From a virus, in IMG/VR virus record IMGVR_UViG_3300044491_003860, positions 1 through 39,122 of that record: a DNA stretch of 39,122 bases; one strand, given 5' to 3'. Made by a program: the position numbers and the translations under genes. The notes beneath the pieces are model-generated. The model made no database searches and had not been told where the DNA came from. It worked only from the letters and a program-made list of their open reading frames with translations. The first letter of the stretch is position 1; each line of letters opens with the position of its first letter. Positions 33,006 through 39,122 of the stretch are shown in pieces.

Positions 33006-33287
33006 ATGAATAAAAAACTAGAATGGCCGATAATCATCTTCATGTTGGTTATACTCGTGACATTGGGTTCACGTGATGCATCGGCCGATCACGTAGCACC
33101 ATATCAGACGGACGAGGAATACCAAGCGGAGATCACCCAGGAGATGGAAGTGATGGATGAAGAAGTTGCTGACAAGGGTGACAGCATATCAAACATGCAG
33201 GGCGTGGCCAACGGAGTGGTCTGTGTGTTCGCACCGGAGCAGTGCCAGGAGAGTGCAGTACTCACTCCTCCAAAAGAAAATCAATAA
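33006..33287 (+). CDS. Small exported acidic protein
   Basis: 93 residues. Basic MNKKLEW, hydrophobic segment 8-21 (PIIIFMLVILVTLG), then an ASADH-type signal peptidase site near 28. The mature portion is acidic (EEEYQAEITQEMEVMDEE) and has two cysteines (VVCVFAPEQCQ) that could pair in the periplasm. Possibly an envelope-directed or superinfection factor; unassigned. Confidence 0.7.
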   Translation: MNKKLEWPIIIFMLVILVTLGSRDASADHVAPYQTDEEYQAEITQEMEVMDEEVADKGDSISNMQGVANGVVCVFAPEQCQESAVLTPPKENQ

Positions 33288-33290
33288 ATA
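33283..33290 (+). promoter_or_regulatory. Late promoter octamer overlapping the 33006 gene's stop
   Basis: AATAAATA followed by CC. Its last base is 25 nt before the ATG at 33316, and the intervening leader contains GGGAG, so this is a leadered variant. Confidence 0.45.
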
Positions 33291-33315
33291 CCATTACCAA
33301 TAACAGGGAGACAAC

Positions 33316-33426
33316 ATGTTTTTAACAATTGGATTAGTAATCGGTTTCATAGCAGGCTGGTGGGTCAACGAGAAGTTCGAGGACATCGCCGAGGCCAGCA
33401 ACAAACTGAAGTTCTGGAAGAAGTAA
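33316..33426 (+). CDS. Tiny membrane protein (36 aa)
   Basis: MFLTIGLVIGFIAGWWVNEKF followed by a charged helix and KFWKK: one N-terminal transmembrane helix (2-16) with a short cytoplasmic tail. GGGAG lies 7 nt upstream of the ATG. Function unknown. Confidence 0.65.
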   Translation: MFLTIGLVIGFIAGWWVNEKFEDIAEASNKLKFWKK

Positions 33427-33448
33427 TCATAATGACGGAGGGTTCCTT

Positions 33449-33610
33449 ATGTTCAAACACATCAGAAGATGGCTCGATGCCTACAAGAAATTCTTATTGG
33501 AATCGTATGAGCTTCCGAAACCCACCGTCTACAAGATGGGCACCAAACGTTACATCAAAGTAAAGAAGTTGAGGACAACATCAAAAACAAAAGGTGTTCA
33601 CAACAAATAA
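33449..33610 (+). CDS. Small basic protein (53 aa)
   Basis: ATG at 33449 has GGAGGG (33437-33442) at ideal distance. Sequence begins MFKHIRRWLDAYKKFLLESY, an amphipathic helix, followed by PKPTVYKMGTKRYIKVKKLR and a Lys/Thr tail. Net charge is strongly positive. It may bind nucleic acid or membrane. Follows the tiny membrane gene by 22 nt. A short gap of 56 nt follows with nothing notable. Confidence 0.7.
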   Translation: MFKHIRRWLDAYKKFLLESYELPKPTVYKMGTKRYIKVKKLRTTSKTKGVHNK

Positions 33611-33666
33611 TCTAGGGATTGCACACATCACCCACAAGGTGTTCTGGTGGTTTAAGCATTTGGTCT

Positions 33667-34467
33667 TTAGTCTCTTATGCGCCTGGCTTTCATGTTCGCT
33701 TTGTGTATTCCCCTTACATTGTAAACTTCGTCCTCTGACAATGATTCTAGATCTCCGTTGTTGAGTTTGAAGTATGGTTGGTCCACATAAGCCGTGTCGG
33801 GGGTCTTCATCACGTAATCAGGTAATAAGTGAGTGTCAGGGACACCTACCACTTCTCCACCAACGTCCAGGTCTGCTATTTTATCTCTATCTGTACAATG
33901 CTGTACCACATCGCCATCTGTTCCAACGAACACTGCTAGATGCGGTATCACAGGAACGGTCTTGAAGACCTTTTTGAAATGTGATCCAAAAGTTCTGTTG
34001 AAACTCTTGGGTTTGTTCTGTATACAACCTGCGAAGCCAACGTTGTATCCAAGTTCCGTCATTGTCCTTGCATACTCATATGCTTGAAAATGTAGAAAAG
34101 TGTAGTAGGCTAGCATCAGATGAGTGCTAACTCCCAGATCGCAATGCCGGAACGCACTCGTGGGAATTGGTCGACCGAATCCATCCTTGTATTTCTCGTG
34201 TACATGAGCTTCCTCGGGAACCATGACCCATACTGCTATGTGTTTACAGTTCCTGATACCAGGACCCATGTTGAAATGTGTGTTATCCCTGAGCCAATCC
34301 CACCATTGTTCAGCCATCCCGGCTCTGTGGGGGAACCATATTCTCTGATGGAACCTTTCCACATTTGGTGTCCGGAGGCAGTTCTTTATTGCTAATTCTG
34401 TGTGCTCTTCTGTAGGAGCTTTTGATGTATCGCTAAAACTTACTGTTTGGTATATCAACGGGTTCAT
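33667..34467 (-). CDS. Nitroreductase-like protein, tentative
   Basis: 266 residues. Candidate FMN-fold features: a long helix DLGVSTHLMLAYYTFLHFQAYEYARTMTELGYNVGFAGC (about 115-153), comparable to the central helix and glycine turn of nitroreductases, and an N-terminal segment with paired arginines. The rest (VPVIPHLAVFVGTDGDVVQHC) does not clearly match. The fold call is weak. An Asn-Pro start, late promoter 7 nt upstream and no Shine-Dalgarno place it in the leaderless class. Confidence 0.6.
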   Translation of the reverse strand: MNPLIYQTVSFSDTSKAPTEEHTELAIKNCLRTPNVERFHQRIWFPHRAGMAEQWWDWLRDNTHFNMGPGIRNCKHIAVWVMVPEEAHVHEKYKDGFGRPIPTSAFRHCDLGVSTHLMLAYYTFLHFQAYEYARTMTELGYNVGFAGCIQNKPKSFNRTFGSHFKKVFKTVPVIPHLAVFVGTDGDVVQHCTDRDKIADLDVGGEVVGVPDTHLLPDYVMKTPDTAYVDQPYFKLNNGDLESLSEDEVYNVRGIHKANMKARRIRD

Positions 34468-34474
34468 ATAAATT

Positions 34475-34482
34475 TATTTATG
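34475..34482 (-). promoter_or_regulatory. Late promoter octamer, leaderless arrangement
   Basis: Minus-strand CATAAATA, 7 nt before the ATG at 34467. The 63-nt gap around it is otherwise AT-rich with an AAATTTATAAATTT palindrome at 34504-34517. Confidence 0.5.
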
Positions 34483-34530
34483 TGGGACTCTGTGCTGGTA
34501 AAACAAATTTATAAATTTTAAAAAATAATA

Positions 34531-34719
34531 CTAGTTAGCGAACCAGTGTTGGTAGGTCAGGTAGGGTACCAGGATGGGCCACACCGTGTGTTCTATGATC
34601 TCGTAGATAACGAACACGGTCAGCAACACCGCCCATAACTTGGAGGTCTTGGCCTTCATTGAGAGCCACGCGAAGAACCTGCTGTGGTATGATCCTATCT
34701 TTTTTATAAGTTCTGTCAT
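34531..34719 (-). CDS. Small membrane protein (62 aa)
   Basis: Residues 1-24 form an amphipathic helix (LIKKIGSYHSRFFAWLSMK). Residues 28-51 are a hydrophobic helix (LWAVLLTVFVIYEIIEHTVWPILV), and the tail LTYQHWFAN follows. Probable inner-membrane protein of unknown function. A 7-bp hairpin and a TATAAT-like sequence occupy the 59 nt upstream. Confidence 0.65.
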   Translation of the reverse strand: MTELIKKIGSYHSRFFAWLSMKAKTSKLWAVLLTVFVIYEIIEHTVWPILVPYLTYQHWFAN

Positions 34720-34733
34720 AATATCATTATACT

Positions 34734-34752
34734 GCGAATAATAACTATTCGC
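34734..34752. other. Perfect 7-bp hairpin between bL33 and a membrane-protein gene
   Basis: GCGAATA and TATTCGC flank a 5-nt loop. It lies 26 nt after the bL33 stop on the minus strand, just upstream of TATAAT and the ATG at 34719. It may be an operator or weak terminator. Confidence 0.4.
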
Positions 34753-34778
34753 AACTAATTATCTGTTGTTCTGGTAAT

Positions 34779-34994
34779 CTATTTGGAATGTGGTGGCAGT
34801 TTCTTCTCCACCCACCAGATGTGCTTCTGTGTGATGGGGTCGAACTTGCGCATTCTTAGTTTCTGATTCTGTTTCTCTCCCTTGCCGGGCTTTGTAGCGT
34901 AGTAATAGAATGCATGGTCCTTCATGCTTGGATCCTCCGGGACCAGTCTAACTTTTACGTAGGGTTTTTTTGACTTGGGCTTTTTTGCGGCCAT
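34779..34994 (-). CDS. rpmG: Ribosomal protein bL33
   Basis: 71 residues. The core matches bacterial L33: KVRLVPED then HAFYYYATK (about 27-35), a basic KQNQKLRMRKFDPITQKH (41-58) and WWVEKKL, aligning with the KLELKKFDPVVRQH block of E. coli L33 (55 aa). There is a basic N-terminal extension (MAAKKPKSKKPY) and a small insertion (DPSMKDH). The Cys pairs of zinc-type L33 are absent. The protein would join the host large subunit near the E-site. Located downstream of ClpP on the same strand. Confidence 0.88.
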   Translation of the reverse strand: MAAKKPKSKKPYVKVRLVPEDPSMKDHAFYYYATKPGKGEKQNQKLRMRKFDPITQKHIWWVEKKLPPHSK

Positions 34995-35064
34995 GTAGGT
35001 ATCCTAGTTGGTATGCCACCGCTATGAAAGTGGCGATTATTAGTGTGTGCCAGATGTAAAACAT
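34948..35064 (-). CDS. Tiny membrane protein overlapping bL33
   Basis: 38 residues: MFYIWHTLIIATFIAVAYQL, one transmembrane helix, followed by GYLHGRKKAQVKKTLRKS. The last 47 nt overlap the beginning of bL33 in another frame, and the ATG is 7 nt after the ClpP stop. It fits the run of one-helix peptides in this genome, but only composition supports it. Confidence 0.5.
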   Translation of the reverse strand: MFYIWHTLIIATFIAVAYQLGYLHGRKKAQVKKTLRKS

Positions 35065-35070
35065 ATACTG

Positions 35071-35673
35071 TTAATTAGTCTGATCGTCATCGGCCCTGCT
35101 GGTGATCACCCGGTCCACTAGCCCGTACGCCACGGCTTCCTCGGCATTCATGAACTTGTCACGCTCCATGTCCGCCTTGAGCTTCTCTAGTGGCTGTCCC
35201 GTTGTCTTCTGATATATCTCTGTTAGTTCTCGTTTCCAACGCAGTAGTTCGTTTGCTCTGATCTCAACATCAGTGGCCTGTCCACTCGCCCCGCCTAGTG
35301 GTTGATGTATCATGTGTCGTGCGTGTGGCAACATCATACGTTTGCCTTTGGTTCCCGCACTTGCTAGGAGTGAGCCCATGCTACATGCCTGGCCCACCAC
35401 TATTGTTTGTATGTCTGATCTCACATACTGCATGGTGTCGTATATCGCCATGCCTGCCGTTACCAGTCCGCCTGGCGAATTGATATAAAGTGTTATATCC
35501 TTCGAGGCATCTTGTGATTCCAAGAATAACAGTTGAGCACACAACACTGATGCGGTGTGTTCCTCTATCGGTCCTTCCAACATGATTATCCTGTCCTTTA
35601 GAAGCCTACTGAAAATGTCGTAACTTCTCTCGCCTTTGGATGTCTGTTCTATCACTATTGGTGTAAGTGGCAT
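35071..35673 (-). CDS. clpP: ClpP-like serine protease
   Basis: Tetradecameric protease subunit acting with an AAA+ unfoldase. 200 residues, the usual length. Catalytic triad is visible: Ser98 in GQACSMGSL, His123 in HMIHQPLGG, Asp172 in MERDKFM. INSPGG (65-70) is the substrate-binding strand. Head and handle helices are full, so it should be active. Whether it uses the host ClpX/ClpA or matures virions cannot be told. Upstream TATTATAAC overlaps the start region; it heads the leftward unit clpP, tiny membrane peptide, bL33. Confidence 0.93.
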   Translation of the reverse strand: MPLTPIVIEQTSKGERSYDIFSRLLKDRIIMLEGPIEEHTASVLCAQLLFLESQDASKDITLYINSPGGLVTAGMAIYDTMQYVRSDIQTIVVGQACSMGSLLASAGTKGKRMMLPHARHMIHQPLGGASGQATDVEIRANELLRWKRELTEIYQKTTGQPLEKLKADMERDKFMNAEEAVAYGLVDRVITSRADDDQTN

Positions 35674-35748
35674 ATACAGTTATAATACATTATAACCGTG
35701 GATAGGTCAACCTATTAGATGTGGTGTTTTAATGGCATGGGTGTCATG

Positions 35749-35805
35749 TGCAATGGCGTTGGGTGACTTCCACTCTCGCATCCAGTCACCCATGGTTGCC
35801 ATGCA
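35749..35805 (+). ncRNA. Candidate structured RNA in the clpP-pyruvate kinase gap
   Basis: Outer helix TGCAATGGC/GCCATGCA (one bulge) encloses inner helix GGGTGAC (35761-35767)/GTCACCC (35785-35791). Another small hairpin, GATAGG/CCTATT, lies at 35701-35716. The 192-nt gap 35674-35865 holds no gene. Could be an RNA gene, a leader element or a transcription terminator lacking a U-run. Confidence 0.4.
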
Positions 35806-35851
35806 TCTGATACAGGATCATTGTAACATTTAATCCGTGCTTGGTCAAACA

Positions 35852-35859
35852 TTTAAATA
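35852..35859 (+). promoter_or_regulatory. Late promoter octamer, leaderless arrangement
   Basis: TTTAAATA ends 6 nt before the ATG at 35866, with no Shine-Dalgarno in between. Confidence 0.55.
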
Positions 35860-35865
35860 GCACAG

Positions 35866-36822
35866 ATGCCACAACTTTTCACAACGCTAGGTCCCAGCAC
35901 ACTCACACCAGAATTCCTGGGCCACCTGGATGGTCAAGTGGACCTACTGCGTTTGAACATGAGCCACATGACTGTCGCCGGCATGGTGGATGCCATAGAT
36001 GAGATAAGACGGCACACCGACGTGCCCATATGTGTGGACACCGAAGGTGCACAGATCAGGACTGCAAACGTGGACGAACGTGACTACAACATGGACGACA
36101 CGTTGGTGTTCGGAACGGAACAGATCACGCCCACGGAGGCATGGGATCAGATACGGCCCGGCGACACCATGATCATAGGATTCGATGGACTCCAGGTCCG
36201 GGTCGTGGAGGCGGACACCTACGCCATGACCTGCCGATGCACACAGTCGGGCAGGCTGTCTCCCAACAAGGGAGTGCATGTGGCGGAGCACCAGGTGACG
36301 TTGCCCGCGTTGTCGAGCAAGGACCACCAGGCCATCACGACAGCACGTGCAATGGGCATAGAAACCTTCGCCCTGAGTTTCACACAGAACGCACAGTCGA
36401 TCGAGCAATTCGAACGTCTGTTGCCGGGACACAGGCTGATATACAAAATAGAGACCAGGAGTGCCATGGCGGACCTTGAGAACATGTTCCGCTCGGGCAG
36501 GCAGTTCCTGATAGATCGCGGGGATCTGGGCAAGGAGATCGGTGCCGAACAGGTGCCGGTGGCCCAACGCAGGGTCATGCGCCAACGCGACCTCACACCA
36601 GGCACACAGGTGTACATGGCCACCAACTTCCTGGAGAGCATGATAACCCGATCGGAGCCGACCCGGGCCGAGATATCGGACGTGTACACCGCACTGGAGC
36701 AGGGTGCGGATGGTCTTGTGCTGGCGGCGGAGACCGCCATAGGCCAGCACCCAATGGAGTGCGTGAGGCAGGTGCATCGCATATTTGAAGTGTTCCAGCA
36801 GAACGGCGGGACGGCCACGTGA
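35866..36822 (+). CDS. Pyruvate-kinase-like enzyme lacking the C-terminal domain
   Basis: 318 residues against about 470 for bacterial pyruvate kinase. TTLGPST (6-12), LRLNMSH (28-34: Arg29, Asn31, Ser33, His34), CVDTEGAQIRT (56-66), LSPNKGV, LPALSSKDH, ALSFTQN, IYKIET (192-197: Lys194, Glu196), DRGDLG (217-222) and MATNFLESM (251-259: Thr253) are all in order, followed by PTRAEISDV and AAETAIG. Thus the A and B domains and the phosphoryl-transfer and metal residues are present. The allosteric C domain is missing, and DTKGPE is changed to DTEGAQ. It may make ATP and pyruvate, or use another phosphoenol substrate, for example in sugar decoration. The region is GC-richer than its surroundings. 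Confidence 0.85.
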   Translation: MPQLFTTLGPSTLTPEFLGHLDGQVDLLRLNMSHMTVAGMVDAIDEIRRHTDVPICVDTEGAQIRTANVDERDYNMDDTLVFGTEQITPTEAWDQIRPGDTMIIGFDGLQVRVVEADTYAMTCRCTQSGRLSPNKGVHVAEHQVTLPALSSKDHQAITTARAMGIETFALSFTQNAQSIEQFERLLPGHRLIYKIETRSAMADLENMFRSGRQFLIDRGDLGKEIGAEQVPVAQRRVMRQRDLTPGTQVYMATNFLESMITRSEPTRAEISDVYTALEQGADGLVLAAETAIGQHPMECVRQVHRIFEVFQQNGGTAT

Positions 36823-37397
36823 ACAGCGACAGATGGCTGATAAAGTCAGCGGGTCGCACGGCGTCACACCTGCTGTTGGGCACGGTGGAACAGGCCGGCT
36901 ACGAGCTGTGTTGGACCGAACGGCACACCACCGACCGCCAGCGCCGGGACCAGTTGGCGAGACCTGGTGCACAGGTGTGGTATGATCACCAGAGGGGATG
37001 GCCGAATCCGGAAGTTGAATGGCGATGCGTGTTGATACGCAGGAGGGACTTCAGATCACAGGTGTTGAGCAAGATACTGAGCCAACGCACACAGGAGTTC
37101 GTTGTGTACTCGGATCGTGAGATGCAACGCTCCACGATCACCCGGGAGGAGTTCGACTGGACCGCCCAATTCGTCACAGACTGTGAGAGGGAGTGGATGA
37201 CCACGGCACCGGGCCCTGTCGAGGTGACCACACGTGAGGCGCTGATAGAGGACGTGCATGGGGTGGCCCGCACACTGGGATTCCGGGTGGATGAACGACA
37301 CCGCTCCAGGTTCCAGATCAATCCCAGGCCCCTGGAGACCTTATGTGAGAACTGGCGGCAGGTGCAGAGTTGGCCGTTGCCACCACGCGACATCTGA
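36819..37397 (+). CDS. Sulfotransferase-like protein (Stf0 type), tentative
   Basis: 192 residues from a GTG that overlaps the preceding stop by 4 nt. WLIKSAGRTASHLL (6-19) resembles the PAPS 5'-phosphosulfate loop, and CVLIRRRDFRSQVLSKIL (70-87) the 3'-phosphate-binding Arg...Ser helix of Stf0 sulfotransferases, which move sulfate from PAPS to sugars. Other parts are divergent. It is the coupled partner of the pyruvate-kinase-like gene and shares its GC-rich composition. Confidence 0.55.
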   Translation: MNSDRWLIKSAGRTASHLLLGTVEQAGYELCWTERHTTDRQRRDQLARPGAQVWYDHQRGWPNPEVEWRCVLIRRRDFRSQVLSKILSQRTQEFVVYSDREMQRSTITREEFDWTAQFVTDCEREWMTTAPGPVEVTTREALIEDVHGVARTLGFRVDERHRSRFQINPRPLETLCENWRQVQSWPLPPRDI

Positions 37398-37398
37398 C

Positions 37399-37422
37399 CG
37401 GGGTTATAACCCGCTATTTTTT
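37399..37422 (+). terminator. Intrinsic terminator after the pyruvate kinase-like unit
   Basis: CGGG/CCCG stem with a TTATAA-type loop just after the stop at 37397, followed by CTATTTTTT. It isolates the two-gene cassette from the FkbM gene. Confidence 0.65.
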
Positions 37423-37504
37423 CCCGTGCGTAAATTTTTTCAGAATGAGGTACAGATCCCGATGGGGTTTTTGACCCGCCCTGTATGATGATATCGACCC
37501 CAGA

Positions 37505-37512
37505 GGTAAATA
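37505..37512 (+). promoter_or_regulatory. Late promoter octamer, leaderless arrangement
   Basis: GGTAAATA ends 6 nt before the ATG at 37519, in the 96-nt gap after the terminator. Confidence 0.55.
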
Positions 37513-37518
37513 TCGATT

Positions 37519-38205
37519 ATGCGGGAATCCCTGTATCAAAATATTTTCCATCGTGACTGTGAAGATCCAAAAAAAACTTGGGCCAAGAATAGACACAATG
37601 TCACTTATGCTGTAGGCATGCTACTGCCGTTGCTCACGACAAAGACGTACTTCGACGTGGGTGCCAACATCGGTGTACATGCTTGGTTGTGTAATCAATT
37701 CGACGTGGATGTCTACTGTTTTGAACCGAATCCTGCCCTCAACAAGTACATCTGGTGGAATTCGAGACCCAAACAACTTTTCAATGTCGCGGTGGGTGAT
37801 TACAACGGCACAGCACATTTCACGACCAAAACACAATCGCCCGGGAATCATGTGATAAAAAACAAGAGTGCCGACAGCACGACGGTCAACATTAGAAAAA
37901 TCGACGACATGACATTGCCCCCGCCGGGCATGATGAAATTCGACGTCGAGGGGCACGAGACATCAGCCATCAAGGGAGCATCCGCCACAATCACTAAATT
38001 TCATCCATGGATAGTCGTGGAAGACAAATTCACCAGGGCAGAGGTCCACAAAGCCCTGACAGAACTGGACTACACAAAACACAGCCAATGGACCAAGGAT
38101 AGCATCTGGCACCACCACGACAATCCCATCACGGTGGAAACCATAGTGTTACCACCAATCGACAGGGATCTAAGAAAATTATCACCAAAAGATTGGCAAT
38201 GGTAG
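37519..38205 (+). CDS. FkbM-family methyltransferase, third copy
   Basis: 228 residues. TYFDVGANIGVHAW (43-56) is SAM motif I, VYCFEPNPALNKY follows at about 65, and MMKFDVEGHETSAIKGA (about 135-151) is the FkbM signature, nearer to consensus than in the two island copies. The C-terminus is Asp/Lys-rich with IWHHHDNP. It is probably transcribed alone as a late gene. Confidence 0.85.
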   Translation: MRESLYQNIFHRDCEDPKKTWAKNRHNVTYAVGMLLPLLTTKTYFDVGANIGVHAWLCNQFDVDVYCFEPNPALNKYIWWNSRPKQLFNVAVGDYNGTAHFTTKTQSPGNHVIKNKSADSTTVNIRKIDDMTLPPPGMMKFDVEGHETSAIKGASATITKFHPWIVVEDKFTRAEVHKALTELDYTKHSQWTKDSIWHHHDNPITVETIVLPPIDRDLRKLSPKDWQW

Positions 38206-38226
38206 CGCCACACCCCGGGCCTGGGT

Positions 38227-38490
38227 CTAGGGTAGCGGATGTTGGCTTTGATCGTGCTCAACAAGGAGATCCGTCACACGCTGTATCTCTGACTGTATGT
38301 GTTGGATGTCCGAGTACACCACCGGGCGTTGATCCGCCGTCACATACTCCAATTGATGTAGCAACTCCCACATGTTCATGTACAACATCTGCAACTCCTC
38401 CCTGAGTTCGAAAACAGCGAACGTGTTCTCATGGAAAGCGACTGCACACACAGTCATTGCGACATATAGGATGACCGTACGCACAAGCAT
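38227..38490 (-). CDS. Small membrane-anchored protein (87 aa)
   Basis: From the ATG at 38490: MLVRTVILYVAMTVCAVAF forms an N-terminal anchor or signal segment, then an acidic coiled-coil-like stretch (FELREELQMLYMNMWELLHQLE and IQHIQSEIQRVTDLLVEHD). This layout, a membrane anchor plus a helical bundle, is common in phage lysis-associated or superinfection-exclusion proteins, but no family is recognised. A longer frame to 38556 is less likely. Confidence 0.6.
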   Translation of the reverse strand: MLVRTVILYVAMTVCAVAFHENTFAVFELREELQMLYMNMWELLHQLEYVTADQRPVVYSDIQHIQSEIQRVTDLLVEHDQSQHPLP

Positions 38491-38495
38491 ACAAC

Positions 38496-38503
38496 TATTT
38501 AAG
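38496..38503 (-). promoter_or_regulatory. Late promoter octamer, leaderless arrangement
   Basis: Minus-strand CTTAAATA, five bases before the ATG at 38490. It overlaps the stop codon of the gene at 38499. Confidence 0.5.
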
Positions 38504-38780
38504 GTGCAGGTGCGATCACTAGTTCTGGGTCTATGTCTGCTTTTGTAACAGGACACACCTGCACCAGATCATAGCGTTGTTCCAATGAGTCGTGTAGTAC
38601 GTCTGCTGACGCTGGGTCCAATTGCACATAGCAACGATGCATAACAGAACCTTTTTGACACATAACGTAGTAGTACGGCATGTAGGTTATTATACGGTCT
38701 AGCGACACGGTTGTCAAACCTGGGTATACGAGGGTAATTTTTCTGCTGTTATTTTTTTTATATAGGGGGTATTTTATCAT
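38499..38780 (-). CDS. Protein of unknown function (93 aa)
   Basis: ATG at 38780 with a weak GGTAGGG upstream. A basic N-terminus (MIKYPLYKKNNSRK), then a beta-rich core with ITYMPYYYVMCQKGSVMHRCYVQLD, an acidic helix and a DPELVIAPAP tail. Two to three cysteines. No recognised fold. It ends 8 nt before the anchor-protein gene on the same strand. Confidence 0.5.
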   Translation of the reverse strand: MIKYPLYKKNNSRKITLVYPGLTTVSLDRIITYMPYYYVMCQKGSVMHRCYVQLDPASADVLHDSLEQRYDLVQVCPVTKADIDPELVIAPAP

Positions 38781-38801
38781 TGCCCTACCAGTTTTACCAC
38801 C

Positions 38802-38969
38802 ATGCTCACTAACGGCTATGCGACCGTGACCAATCTGGAAAAGATTTTCTTCGCCGGACCGGCCACCCTCCCGACCACCCCTGATCGGGTCAAGTGTAAT
38901 CCCGGCCGGATCATTACACGGGCTGGGCCAGTAGACGGCCCGCCGTTATGTGCTATTATAAAAGCATAA
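38802..38969 (+). other. GC-rich structured segment, possibly a 55-codon ORF
   Basis: This stretch is GC-rich compared with most of the window. GTGTAAT (38894-38900)/ATTACAC (38913-38919) closes around CCGGCCGG, and GGGCC (38925-38929)/GGCCC (38937-38941) follows with a 7-nt loop. A frame of 55 codons runs through it, but without a ribosome site, and the hairpins account for the composition better. Either an RNA element preceding the next gene or a small unrecognised ORF. Confidence 0.35.
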
Positions 38970-38985
38970 CCAAGGAGTTGAATCT

Positions 38986-39122
38986 ATGCCCATGCTATCA
39001 CCACAAGCCTACCTAAACCTAAAAGCCTCAGTCGTGCGTCAGTCATACCGTGTGTATCGCAAACGCCACAAGCCCGTCGCATTCACGACATACAGCCAAG
39101 CCCGTGCCTACTGCATAAAACA
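38986..39122 (+). CDS. Partial ORF at the window end
   Basis: ATG at 38986 with AAGGAG (38972-38977) 8 nt upstream. The 45 visible residues are basic (RQSYRVYRKRHKP, then FTTYSQARAYC) and run off the window edge. Too short for assignment. Confidence 0.6.
   Translation, partial: MPMLSPQAYLNLKASVVRQSYRVYRKRHKPVAFTTYSQARAYCIK

Noticed and set aside
33667-34467. Firm nitroreductase assignment
   Set aside because: Only one long helix and a glycine turn suggest the fold; FMN-contact residues could not be identified, so the call was kept tentative.
35944-36972. 342-codon open frame on the minus strand across the pyruvate-kinase-like gene
   Set aside because: An antisense shadow of a GC-rich gene; the + strand has full pyruvate kinase motifs and the antisense product is low-complexity Cys/His/Arg-rich.
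1-39122. CRISPR arrays, integrase, transposase or insertion-sequence ends
   Set aside because: No regular spaced direct repeats and no tyrosine recombinase, DDE transposase or flanking terminal repeats were seen. The mobile character is that of a phage genome.

Overview
This window looks like part of the genome of a T4-like marine myovirus infecting a Gram-negative host. It resembles the cyanophage and pelagiphage branch, but no photosynthesis gene is present. The support is a dispersed T4-type replication and recombination set on the + strand: gp32 single-strand binding protein, UvsX, a probable UvsY, UvsW, a probable gp62, gp61 primase and gp41 helicase. T4-type late-promoter octamers ending in TAAATA, many short overlapping genes and three tRNA genes fit the same picture. 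The host is not identifiable from this sequence; a phage-borne porin with a signal peptide implies an outer membrane.

Layout. 1-5036: a long acidic protein, gp32, UvsX, a small acidic protein, a UvsY candidate and a HAD-type hydrolase. 5041-14698: a surface-glycan-type island of two FkbM methyltransferases, a GT61 glycosyltransferase, two DxD glycosyltransferase-like proteins, an SGNH hydrolase, a 2-oxoglutarate oxygenase, a DUF115/GT42-like protein and four members of one paralogous GT-B-like family. 14678-20767: SprT-like protease, UvsW and its upstream partner, gp62 candidate, a zinc-finger protein and a 196-residue protein that looks like a miniature DnaE polymerase core. 20770-25379: a late virion-type gene, primase, an AT-rich radical SAM gene and gp41. 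25382-27733: methyltransferase, second SGNH protein and fifth GT-B-like paralogue. 27867-28805: porin. 28984-32578: radical SAM protein with its accessory cysteines at the N-terminus, third SGNH protein, PRMT-like methyltransferase, and tRNA-Arg(CCT), tRNA-Ala(GGC) and tRNA-Thr(TGT). 32775-35673: small membrane and secreted proteins, ribosomal protein bL33 and ClpP. 35866-38205: a GC-richer cassette of a pyruvate-kinase-like enzyme lacking the C-terminal domain and a sulfotransferase-like protein, followed by another FkbM methyltransferase. The window ends with small genes, a GC-rich structured segment and a truncated ORF.

The replication genes form the conserved backbone. Several blocks of carbohydrate-modifying, methylating and host-takeover genes interrupt it. 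The most unusual points are: (i) nine genes with TAAATA placed 5-7 nt before the start codon and no Shine-Dalgarno sequence, predicting leaderless late mRNAs; (ii) the miniature DnaE-like protein, which keeps all three catalytic aspartates; (iii) the pyruvate-kinase-like enzyme; (iv) phage-encoded bL33, ClpP and porin; (v) the five-member GT-B-like family. All assignments were made by reading motifs by eye; no database search was run.
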